NCBI GenBank assembly: GCA_007121975.1
Contig: SKJO01000282.1
Span: forward strand, 1 to 6,282
Reading direction: 5' to 3'
DNA length: 6,282 bases
Source: Nitriliruptoraceae bacterium
Lineage (GTDB): Bacteria; Actinomycetota; Nitriliruptoria; Nitriliruptorales; Nitriliruptoraceae
Shown: piece by piece, positions 1-5,219 of the stretch
Layout of the letters: every line of letters starts with the position of its first letter
Position numbering within the stretch: position 1 is the stretch's first letter
Made by a program: the position numbers and the translations under genes
The notes under the pieces: generated by a model
Database searches by the model: none
What the model was told of the DNA's origin: nothing
The model's input: the letters and a program-made list of their open reading frames with translations, nothing else

Positions 1-115
1 GCGCCGGGGGGGCGGTCACAGGGTCGGTCACAGGGTCGGTCACAGGGTCGGTCGAGGGGTCGGTCAAAGGCTCGGCCGAGGGGTCGGCTGCGGGCTGCGT
101 CGGGTCAGCTGGCAC
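1..115 (-). CDS. N-terminal part of an unidentified gene downstream of fbiA, possibly fbiB/cofE (incomplete at the window edge)
   Basis: A leftward reading frame opens with GTG at 115-113 and stays open to the window edge (38 codons). It overlaps the end of fbiA by 11 bp, which suggests translational coupling. A GAGGGGG Shine-Dalgarno-like site lies at 128-122 with a 6-nt spacer. The peptide begins MPADPTQP and then runs as four-residue units: DPSA, EPLT, DPST, DPVT, DPVT, DPVT. Proline is kept in every unit while its codon changes between CCT, CCC and CCG, which favours a translated sequence over a chance open frame. The repeat would be a disordered Pro/Asp-rich leader. In actinobacteria the gene after fbiA is usually fbiB (F420-0:gamma-glutamyl ligase), so that is the best guess, but no catalytic domain is visible. 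Alternatively the true start lies further left and this stretch is a non-coding spacer. Confidence 0.42.
   Translation of the reverse strand, partial: MPADPTQPAADPSAEPLTDPSTDPVTDPVTDPVTAPPA
13..96. repeat. 12-bp tandem repeat array, seven units
   Basis: Seven head-to-tail 12-bp units follow the + strand consensus CGGTCACAGGGT. Units at 13-24, 25-36 and 37-48 are identical. Those at 49-60, 61-72, 73-84 and 85-96 are increasingly diverged. The period is a multiple of three, so copy number can change without a frameshift. On the minus strand it encodes D-P-V-T-like tetrapeptides in the partial gene after fbiA. The gradient from identical to diverged units suggests recent expansion at the left end. 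Confidence 0.85.
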
Positions 116-1139
116 GCACAGCCCCCTCGTCGGCAGCCTCGCCGGCAGCCTCGTCGGCAGCCTCGCCGGCAGCATCGCCAGCCTGCTCGCCGGCAGCCTC
201 GCCCGCCACCTCGGCGGCCAGGTCCAGGCAGGTGCGGGCCAGGGCCGCCGCCACCTCGACGTCGTCCATCATCGTGTCGGTGGCCACGCACCGGATCCCG
301 GCCGCCGCCACCTGCCCGACCGCGTCGGCGTCGCGGTGATCGACCACCCAGCCGTCGAGCAGCCCCGGGCCGTAGTGGGCCGCGACCCCCGCCGCCGACA
401 CCTCGGCACCGACGGCCGGCAGCAGCCGGTCGGCCATCCCTCGGACCACCCGTCCGCCCACGATCGGCGACACCCCGACCACCGGCGCGACCGTCTGGCG
501 CAGGGCCTCGGCGATGCCGGGCACGGCCAGGATCGTGCCGATCGACACCACCGGGTTGGACGGGGCGATCAGCACCGCGTCGGCCGACAGCAGCGCGTCC
601 ACGACCCCCGGCGCGGGGCGTGCGAGCGGCGCGCCGGCCAGGTGCACGCCGGCGACCTCGGGGGCGGCGCGCTCACGCACCCAGTACTCCTGGAAGTGCA
701 GGTCGCGGCCGTCGACGGTGGTGATGCGGGTCTCGACCCGGTCGTCGGTGGCGGGCAGCAGCCGGACCGCGACCCCGAACGCCTGCGCCACCTCGGCGGT
801 CACCTGCGACAGCGGCAGACCGCGGCGCAGCTGCTCGGTGCGGTGCAGGTGCAGCGCGAGGTCGCGGTCGCCGAGCGTGAACCACGGCTCGTGGCCCAGA
901 CGGATCAGCTCCTCGGCGACGGTGAAGCGCTCGTCGGCCCGACCCCACTGCTGCTCGGGGTGCACCACCTCGGCCAGCCAGTAGGTGATCGAGTCGAGGT
1001 CGGGGCAGATGCGCAGTCCGAACCGGTCGAGGTCGTCGCCGACGTTGACGATCGCGGTCACCTGCTCGGGCGCGACGATGGCGGTCAGCCCGCGCAGGAA
1101 CCGCGCGGCCCCCACCCCACCGGCCAGTACCGCGTACAT
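105..1139 (-). CDS. fbiA: FbiA/CofD, phospho-lactate/phosphoenolpyruvate transferase of coenzyme F420 synthesis
   Basis: This cytoplasmic enzyme moves the phospho-three-carbon moiety of a guanylylated donor (lactyl-2-diphospho-guanosine, or enolpyruvyl-diphospho-guanosine in mycobacteria) onto Fo. The product is F420-0 or dehydro-F420-0. With the ATG at 1139 the protein has 344 residues. Family landmarks occur in order: LAGGVGAARFL (5-15), NVGDD (32-36), PDLDSITYWLAE (46-57), WFTLGDRDLALHL (86-98), PATDDRVETRI (129-139), IAPSNPVVSIG (191-201) and SPIVGGRVVRGMAD (224-237). The NVGDD form and LPATDDR match mycobacterial FbiA. AGGAG lies 7 nt before ATG 1139 but only 2 nt before the GTG at 1145, so I chose the ATG. 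Odd point: after about residue 309 there is an acidic Ala/Gly/Glu/Asp tail of about 35 residues made of 4-residue units, beyond the usual family end. fbiC is divergent; the downstream frame overlaps its stop. Confidence 0.96.
   Translation of the reverse strand: MYAVLAGGVGAARFLRGLTAIVAPEQVTAIVNVGDDLDRFGLRICPDLDSITYWLAEVVHPEQQWGRADERFTVAEELIRLGHEPWFTLGDRDLALHLHRTEQLRRGLPLSQVTAEVAQAFGVAVRLLPATDDRVETRITTVDGRDLHFQEYWVRERAAPEVAGVHLAGAPLARPAPGVVDALLSADAVLIAPSNPVVSIGTILAVPGIAEALRQTVAPVVGVSPIVGGRVVRGMADRLLPAVGAEVSAAGVAAHYGPGLLDGWVVDHRDADAVGQVAAAGIRCVATDTMMDDVEVAAALARTCLDLAAEVAGEAAGEQAGDAAGEAADEAAGEAADEGAVRAS
131..202. repeat. 12-bp tandem repeat encoding the Ala/Gly/Glu tail of FbiA
   Basis: Six contiguous 12-bp units follow the + strand consensus CGGCAGCCTCGC (131-142, 143-154, 155-166, 167-178, 179-190, 191-202). 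The fifth unit is the most diverged. They lie in frame inside fbiA and encode GEAADEAAGEAADE-like residues at its C-terminus (about 312-335). The unit is unrelated in sequence to the 12-bp unit at 13-96 although the period is the same. Confidence 0.85.
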
Positions 1140-1170
1140 CCGCACCGCTCCTGCGTCGTCCGACGCGCGC

Positions 1171-1176
1171 AGGGTA
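1171..1176 (-). promoter_or_regulatory. Candidate -10 element for fbiA
   Basis: On the minus strand TACCCT fits the actinobacterial TANNNT -10 pattern. It would start transcription near 1164, leaving a leader of about 25 nt before the fbiA ATG. I see no convincing -35 at 16-19 bp, so the call rests on the -10 and its position in the 78-bp divergent gap. Confidence 0.3.
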
Positions 1177-1182
1177 GGCCGG

Positions 1183-1188
1183 TACGGT
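1183..1188 (+). promoter_or_regulatory. Candidate -10 element for fbiC
   Basis: TACGGT fits TANNNT and would give a start near 1195, about 23 nt before the fbiC GTG. No clear -35 is seen. It lies only 6 bp from the opposing fbiA -10 candidate, so the two promoters would be back to back and could compete or share a regulator. Confidence 0.3.
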
Positions 1189-1217
1189 GACCCCGCCCGG
1201 CACAGGAGGAGCGGCGG

Positions 1218-3845
1218 GTGTCAGCAGCGGAGTCGGTCGCCCCCGAGGTCCTGCAGCGGTTGCGCCCGCGGGCGCTGCACCGTGCCGAGCAGGGTCGCAC
1301 CCTGCGTGCCGACGAGGCCACCTCGCTGCTCACCGCCCGCGGTGGGGACCTCGACCGGCTGCTGGTGGTGGCCGGGCGGGTGCGGGATGCGGCCCCGTGG
1401 TACGCCGAGGGAGCGTGGGGCCGGGCGCCCGACGGTCGCCGGCGGGTGACCTACTCGCGCAAGGTGTTCGTGCCCCTGACCCACCTGTGCCGCGACGCCT
1501 GCGGCTACTGCACCTTCGCCTGGCCGCCACACGGCGACGTGCCCGCTTTCCTCGGACCCGACGAGGTGCTCGACATCGCCCGCCGGGGCCAGCAGGCCGG
1601 GTGCAAGGAGGTGCTGTTCACCCTCGGTGACCAGCCCGAGCAGCGCTACCCGGCCGCGCGTGACTGGCTGCAGGCGCGCGGCTACGAGACCACGCTGGAG
1701 TACCTGCGGGCGGTCGCGATCCTGGTCATCGAGGAGACCGGGCTGCTGCCCCACCTCAACCCGGGGGTGCTCAGCTGGGAGCAGCTGGCCACCCTCAAGC
1801 AGGTGGCGGCGTCGATGGGGATGATGCTCGAGTCGACCTCGACGCGGCTGCTCGAGCGCGGCCAGGCGCACTTCGCGGCGCCCGACAAGGACCCGCAGGT
1901 GCGGCTTCGCACCCTGCAGGACGCGGGGCGGCTGTCGGTGCCGTTCACCTCGGGGCTGCTGGTCGGCATCGGCGAGACGCTTGCCGAGCGCACCGACACG
2001 CTGCTGGCCCTGCGCGACGTGCACCGCCGCTACGGGCACCTGCAGGAGGTGATCGTCCAGAACTTCCGCGCCAAGCCCGACACCGCCATGCGTGCGCACC
2101 CCGAGCCCGACCTCGAGCAGCTGCTGGCCACCGTTGCCACCGCTCGGGTGCTGCTCGGCCCGACCGTGCACCTGCAGGCGCCGCCCAACCTCTCGCCGGA
2201 CACCTACGGCGATCTGCTGCGCGCCGGCATCGACGACTGGGGCGGGGTCTCGCCGGTCACCCCCGACCACGTCAACCCCGAGGCCCCGTGGCCGCACCTC
2301 GACGAGCTGGCCGCACGCTCGGCGGCGCACGGGTTCGTGCTCACCGAGCGGCTGTGCGTCTACCCCGAGCAGGTCACCCGCCCCGACCCGTGGCTCGCGG
2401 GACGCATGCGCGGACCGGTCGCCGCGCTCGCCGATGCCCGCGGTCTGGCGCGTGAGGGCGCGCGGCCAGAACCCCACCCGTGGCAGGACCCCGAGGTGGT
2501 GTCGGTCGAGCTCAGCGGCGCCATGGCCGCGGTGATCGACGGCGACGAGTCCGACGGTTCCGCCGCCGACGGGCGCAACGCCCGCTCGGCCGCGGCCGAC
2601 GACGACCTGCACCGGGCGGTGTACGGCGACCTGCACGTCATCGCCAACGGGGTGCTCGCCGCCAACGCGCCCCGGCCGATCGCCCCGCCGCGCGCCACCA
2701 TCCGCCGCGAGGTGGCCGCCGCGCTCGACCGTGCCCAGCGTGGCGTCGTGCTCGACGACGTCGAGGTGGCGCGGCTGTTCGACACCAGCGGGGTCGAGCT
2801 CGACGCGCTGTCGGCCGCCGCCGACGAACTGCGCGCCGAGCGCGTGGGCGAGACCGTCACCTACGTGGTCAACCGCAACCTCAACTTCACCAACGTGTGT
2901 TACACGGGCTGCCGGTTCTGTGCGTTCGCGCAGCGCCGCGACGACCCCGACGCCTACCAGCTCTCGCTCGACGAGATCGCCGACCGGGTCGAGCAGGCCT
3001 GGCACGCCGGCGCGACCGAGGTCTGCATGCAGGGCGGGATCCACCCCGACCTGCCGGGCGACTACTACTTCGCGGTGCTCGATGCGATCCGTGCGCGGGT
3101 GCCCGACATCCACATCCACGCCTTCAGTCCGATGGAGGTCGTCAACGGCGCGACGCGGCTGGGGATCCCGGTGCGCGAGTGGCTGACCGAGGCGCGGGAC
3201 CGGGGGCTGGACTCGATCCCGGGCACCGCCGCCGAGATCCTCGACGACGAGGTGCGCTGGGTGCTGACCAAGGGCAAGCTGCCCTCGGCCGCCTGGGTCG
3301 AGGTGGTGACCACCGCCCACGCCGTCGGGCTGCCCTCCTCCTCGACGATGATGTACGGCCACGTCGACGAGCCGCGACACTGGATCGCCCACCTCAAGCT
3401 GCTGCGGCGCATCCAGGAGGACACCGGCGGGTTCACCGAGTTCGTGCCGCTGCCGTTCGTGCACCAGCTCGCGCCGATCTACCTCGCCGGGGTCGCGCGG
3501 CCCGGATCGACCTGGGAGGAGGACCGGCAGGTGCACGCGATCGCCCGGCTGCTGCTGGCCGGCGCCATCGACCACGTGCAGGTGTCGTGGGTCAAGCTCG
3601 GGCTGCACCGGGCGGTGGATCTGCTGCGCGGGGGATGCGACGACCTCGGCGGGACGTTGATGGAGGAGACGATCTCGCGGATGGCCGGCTCGCAGCACGG
3701 GGTCGCGCAGACCCCCGAGCGGCTGGCCGAGGTGGCGAGGGTGGCCGGACGACCGGTGCGTGAGCGCACCACCGTGTACGGTCGGGTCGAGCGAACCTCG
3801 ACGGGAGCCGGGGAAACCTCACCGAAACCTAGACGAGTGATTTGA
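1218..3845 (+). CDS. fbiC: FbiC, fused CofG-CofH Fo synthase (two radical SAM domains)
   Basis: This enzyme makes 7,8-didemethyl-8-hydroxy-5-deazariboflavin (Fo), the chromophore of F420, from tyrosine and 5-amino-6-ribitylamino-uracil, with two S-adenosylmethionine-dependent radical reactions. It has 875 residues, close to mycobacterial FbiC. The N-terminal CofG half (about 75-420) carries the [4Fe-4S] motif C91-x3-C95-x2-C98 in SRKVFVPLTHLCRDACGYC, then LFTLGD, LLPHLNPGV, GIGET (250-254), IVQNFRAK and WGGVSPVTPDHVNPE. The C-terminal CofH half (about 490-860) carries C561-x3-C565-x2-C568 in NFTNVCYTGCRFCAFAQ, then CMQGGI, HAFSPME, IPGTAAEILDDEVRW and GGTLMEETISRMAG. An acidic low-complexity linker near residues 441-465 joins them. 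Both cysteine triads are intact, so both reactions should work. The GTG start follows AGGAGG (1204-1209) with a 7-nt spacer. The fused form is typical of actinobacteria; methanogens have separate cofG and cofH. It runs divergently from fbiA. Confidence 0.98.
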   Translation: MSAAESVAPEVLQRLRPRALHRAEQGRTLRADEATSLLTARGGDLDRLLVVAGRVRDAAPWYAEGAWGRAPDGRRRVTYSRKVFVPLTHLCRDACGYCTFAWPPHGDVPAFLGPDEVLDIARRGQQAGCKEVLFTLGDQPEQRYPAARDWLQARGYETTLEYLRAVAILVIEETGLLPHLNPGVLSWEQLATLKQVAASMGMMLESTSTRLLERGQAHFAAPDKDPQVRLRTLQDAGRLSVPFTSGLLVGIGETLAERTDTLLALRDVHRRYGHLQEVIVQNFRAKPDTAMRAHPEPDLEQLLATVATARVLLGPTVHLQAPPNLSPDTYGDLLRAGIDDWGGVSPVTPDHVNPEAPWPHLDELAARSAAHGFVLTERLCVYPEQVTRPDPWLAGRMRGPVAALADARGLAREGARPEPHPWQDPEVVSVELSGAMAAVIDGDESDGSAADGRNARSAAADDDLHRAVYGDLHVIANGVLAANAPRPIAPPRATIRREVAAALDRAQRGVVLDDVEVARLFDTSGVELDALSAAADELRAERVGETVTYVVNRNLNFTNVCYTGCRFCAFAQRRDDPDAYQLSLDEIADRVEQAWHAGATEVCMQGGIHPDLPGDYYFAVLDAIRARVPDIHIHAFSPMEVVNGATRLGIPVREWLTEARDRGLDSIPGTAAEILDDEVRWVLTKGKLPSAAWVEVVTTAHAVGLPSSSTMMYGHVDEPRHWIAHLKLLRRIQEDTGGFTEFVPLPFVHQLAPIYLAGVARPGSTWEEDRQVHAIARLLLAGAIDHVQVSWVKLGLHRAVDLLRGGCDDLGGTLMEETISRMAGSQHGVAQTPERLAEVARVAGRPVRERTTVYGRVERTSTGAGETSPKPRRVI

Positions 3846-3870
3846 CAAAACCTGTACAGGCTGTCACACT
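3842..3870 (+). promoter_or_regulatory. Sigma-70-type promoter of the sigma factor gene, overlapping the fbiC stop
   Basis: A perfect TTGACA -35 (3842-3847), a 17-bp spacer, and TGT-CACACT (extended -10 TGN plus hexamer 3865-3870, 3 of 6 consensus matches). Transcription would start near 3877, about 25 nt before the chosen ATG. The fbiC stop TGA (3843-3845) is inside the -35 box. No terminator separates fbiC from the next gene, so read-through from fbiC could also feed it. Confidence 0.6.
3851..3860. promoter_or_regulatory. Perfect 10-bp palindrome in the promoter spacer (operator candidate)
   Basis: CCTGTACAGG is its own reverse complement and sits between the -35 and -10 boxes. The core CTGTACA is partly repeated just downstream as CTGTCACA (3861-3868). 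A dyad in this position could hold a repressor or a MerR-like activator. The regulator is not identifiable from the sequence. Confidence 0.4.
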
Positions 3871-3901
3871 TCCGTCCAACGCCCCTCGGATGGAGATCCC
3901 G

Positions 3902-4525
3902 ATGGCCACCACCGCCACCACCCTTCCCGCAACGAAGACCGCCACCCGCCCGGCTCTGCGACCGGTCGATGTCAGCGACGCCGCCACCAACGAGGATCTG
4001 CTGGTGGCCACCGCGCAGGGCGACCAGGAGGCCTTCTCGCGGCTCTACGACCGGGTCAGCCCCCAGGTCATCGGCGTGGCGCTGCGCACCCTGCGCGATC
4101 GGGCACTGGCCGAGGAGGTCGCCCAGGAGGTGCTGGTCGAGGTCTGGCGCAAGGCCGACCGGTTCGACCCGACGCGCGGCTCGGCCGCCGGCTGGGTGAC
4201 CACCCTCGCACACCGACGCGCCGTGGACCGGGTCCGCAGCGAGCAGGCCAGCCGCGACCGCGACGACCGCGTCTCGCGCCGCGATGAGGCCCGCGCGTTC
4301 GACCACGTCGCCGACGAGGTCGAGGTCCGGCTCGACCACTGGCAGGTCCGCCGCGCGATGGCGACCCTCACCGAGCGGCAGCGCGAAGCCATCGAGCTCG
4401 CCTACTTCGGCGGCCACACCTACCGCGACGTCGCGAAGGTGCTCGGCATCCCGGAGGGCACCGCCAAGTCCCGCCTGCGCGACGGCCTGCACCGCCTGCG
4501 CACCGCGCTCGAGGAGCTCGTCTGA
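3902..4525 (+). CDS. ECF-type sigma-70 family RNA polymerase sigma factor, SigK-like
   Basis: This is a group 4 sigma factor that directs RNA polymerase to a set of alternative promoters. With ATG 3902 it has 207 residues. Region 2 spans about 32-112: EDLLVATAQGDQEAFSRLYD, then LAEEVAQEVLVEVWRKADRFDP (-10 recognition), then WVTTLAHRRAVDRVR. A variable, charged linker covers about 113-147. Region 4 spans about 149-203, with LTERQREAIELAYFGGHTYRDV and the helix-turn-helix VAKVLGIPEGTAKSRLRDGL that reads the -35. No region 1 or 3 is present, as expected for the group. The N-terminal 30 residues are a Thr/Ala/Pro-rich leader. GGAG 6 nt before ATG 3902 decides the start; an in-frame ATG at 3890 would add four residues but has a poor ribosome site. 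The region 4 wording resembles the SigK group, which normally has an anti-sigma gene directly downstream. None is present here before the terminator. Confidence 0.93.
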   Translation: MATTATTLPATKTATRPALRPVDVSDAATNEDLLVATAQGDQEAFSRLYDRVSPQVIGVALRTLRDRALAEEVAQEVLVEVWRKADRFDPTRGSAAGWVTTLAHRRAVDRVRSEQASRDRDDRVSRRDEARAFDHVADEVEVRLDHWQVRRAMATLTERQREAIELAYFGGHTYRDVAKVLGIPEGTAKSRLRDGLHRLRTALEELV

Positions 4526-4562
4526 GCGTCGGGCGGTGCGCCCCGCCGGCCTTGCCCGCCCT

Positions 4563-4625
4563 ACCCACGACCCCTGACCCACGAAGCCCGACCCCGACCC
4601 CCGAACCACGACCCACGACCCCGCC
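4563..4625. repeat. C-rich degenerate 7-bp tandem array (G-runs on the minus strand)
   Basis: Nine consecutive heptamers of the type ACCCACG/ACCCCGA fill exactly 63 bp between the sigma factor and its terminator hairpin. On the minus strand this gives successive runs of three to five G separated mostly by 2-6 nt, a canonical G-quadruplex pattern. The last unit forms part of the left arm of the hairpin. No protein-coding role is apparent. Confidence 0.6.
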
Positions 4626-4643
4626 CTCGCGGCGGGGTCTTGT
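4617..4643 (+). terminator. Rho-independent-type terminator after the sigma factor gene
   Basis: A perfect 9-bp stem GACCCCGCC (4617-4625) / GGCGGGGTC (4631-4639) with a 5-nt loop CTCGC is followed by TTGT. The U tract is short, as is common in high-GC actinobacteria. It lies 91 bp after the sigma stop codon and would insulate whiB from upstream transcription. An alternative, longer pairing uses ACGAC/GTCGT on the outer arms. Confidence 0.7.
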
Positions 4644-4748
4644 CGTGATGGTGCGAGCGCCCGCACGCCCGCGACGCGCGCAGGGCGAACGCAACCGACG
4701 GTTCCCGGGTCCGATGGGGGGCTGACGCCGGCCAGTGCCCGATCGGCC

Positions 4749-4777
4749 TTGACCCGCCAGCGCTCAGCGTTCAGAAT
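4749..4777 (+). promoter_or_regulatory. Sigma-70-type promoter of whiB
   Basis: TTGACC (4749-4754), a 17-bp spacer and CAGAAT (4772-4777; 4 of 6 matches to TATAAT) give a good housekeeping-type promoter with a start near 4784 and a leader of about 37 nt. A second possible -10, TGT-AATCT or TAATCT at 4788-4793, lies just downstream but lacks a -35. Between the terminator and this promoter (4645-4748) I see no gene or other signal. Confidence 0.5.
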
Positions 4778-4791
4778 GCCGTCCGTGTAAT

Positions 4792-4805
4792 CTCACCGAC
4801 GTGAG
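4792..4805. promoter_or_regulatory. Short inverted repeat in the whiB leader
   Basis: CTCAC (4792-4796) and GTGAG (4801-4805) form a dyad around CGAC, 15 bp before the whiB GTG and just after the predicted transcription start. The TCAC/GTGA half-sites recall the BldD-type TNAC/GTNA half-sites, but the spacing is 4 rather than 5, so I do not assign a regulator. It could equally be a small RNA hairpin near the ribosome site. Confidence 0.3.
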
Positions 4806-4820
4806 GTCGAGGAGCGCGGG

Positions 4821-5090
4821 GTGGCTACGAGGATCGCGGAGCTGACGGTGCAGCTCACGCCCGAGTACGAGGAACGGGCGTGGATGCTCGACGCGCGCTG
4901 CCTCGATGCCGATCCCGAGGCCTTCTTCCCCGAGAAGGGGGGCTCCACCCGGGAGGCCAAGCGCATCTGTGCCGGCTGTCCGGTCCGGGCGGAGTGCCTC
5001 GAGTACGCCCTGGAACACGACGAACGCTTCGGGATCTGGGGCGGGCTGTCGGAGCGCGAGCGGCGTCGTGCCAAGCGTCTGACGGCCTGA
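4821..5090 (+). CDS. whiB: WhiB-family [4Fe-4S] transcriptional regulator, WhiB/WhiB2 (WhmD) type
   Basis: WhiB-like proteins are small cytoplasmic Fe-S proteins, found in actinobacteria and their phages, that bind the principal sigma factor region 4 and act on transcription. The WhiB/WhiB2 branch controls sporulation septation in Streptomyces and cell division in mycobacteria. The protein has 89 residues, the same length class as WhiB2. The four cluster-binding cysteines are C27, C50, C53 and C59 (C-x22-C-x2-C-x5-C). The beta-turn GIWGG is at 71-75 and a basic C-terminus (ERERRRAKRL) at 78-88 would contact DNA. DPEAFFPEKGGSTREAKRIC and ALEHDERFGIWGGLSERE are characteristic of the WhiB/WhiB2 branch rather than WhiB1, WhiB3 or WhiB7. 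The GTG start follows GAGGAG (4809-4814) with a 6-nt spacer. The gene has its own promoter and terminator-like hairpins on both sides, so it is probably monocistronic. Confidence 0.95.
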   Translation: MATRIAELTVQLTPEYEERAWMLDARCLDADPEAFFPEKGGSTREAKRICAGCPVRAECLEYALEHDERFGIWGGLSERERRRAKRLTA

Positions 5091-5103
5091 GCGTCGTCAG
5101 ACG
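5076..5103 (+). terminator. Stem-loop enclosing the whiB stop codon (terminator or mRNA 3' element)
   Basis: CGTCTGACG (5076-5084) and CGTCAGACG (5095-5103) form a perfect 9-bp stem with a 10-nt loop that contains the whiB stop TGA (5088-5090). There is no T tract; a C-rich run follows (5109-5118). It may terminate transcription without a U tract, as often proposed in actinobacteria, or protect the 3' end of the mRNA. Confidence 0.5.
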
Positions 5104-5120
5104 GGTCGCCCACCCCCCTG

Positions 5121-5129
5121 TGGTACCGT
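5121..5129 (+). promoter_or_regulatory. Candidate extended -10 element for the glycosyltransferase gene
   Basis: TGG-TACCGT fits TGN plus TANNNT in the 129-bp gap between whiB and the glycosyltransferase. It would give a start near 5136 and a leader of about 84 nt. No -35 match is seen. The rest of the gap shows only the ribosome site GAGGAG at 5204-5209. Confidence 0.25.
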
Positions 5130-5219
5130 CCGTCCGCTCCGGTCACGACCGCGATTGTGCGCGCCGCGATCCGCGCTGACCGGGTCGTCGTCGAGTCCCC
5201 GTCGAGGAGCGCGCACGCC

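Noticed and set aside
13..202. CRISPR-like repeats
   Set aside because: Units are 12 bp and contiguous with no unique spacers; they are coding minisatellites.
336..1190. Rightward open frame antisense to fbiA
   Set aside because: It follows from the GC-rich third positions of fbiA, has no ribosome site at its GTG and no recognisable protein features.
1221..3698. Very long open frame (about 825 codons) antisense to fbiC
   Set aside because: It is a codon-bias shadow of fbiC: Arg/His/Gly/Val-rich, without any recognisable domain, while the opposite strand matches FbiC along its whole length.
2480..3763. Rightward Arg-rich frame overlapping the fbiC C-terminal half
   Set aside because: More than a third arginine in places and no domain; a frame-shifted shadow of the CofH half.
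3842..3901. TTG 3842 or ATG 3890 as the start of the sigma factor
   Set aside because: TTG 3842 coincides with the -35 box and has no ribosome site. ATG 3890 has a poor ribosome site, while ATG 3902 has GGAG at the right distance.
4531..4561. GGGCGG/CCGCCC pairing just after the sigma stop as a second terminator
   Set aside because: The loop is long (19 nt), no T tract follows, and such short GC pairings are expected by chance here; the hairpin at 4617 is far stronger.
4695..4716. T-arm-like sequence (GGTTCCCGGGTCC) suggesting a tRNA
   Set aside because: No acceptor stem, anticodon arm or D arm can be folded around it.
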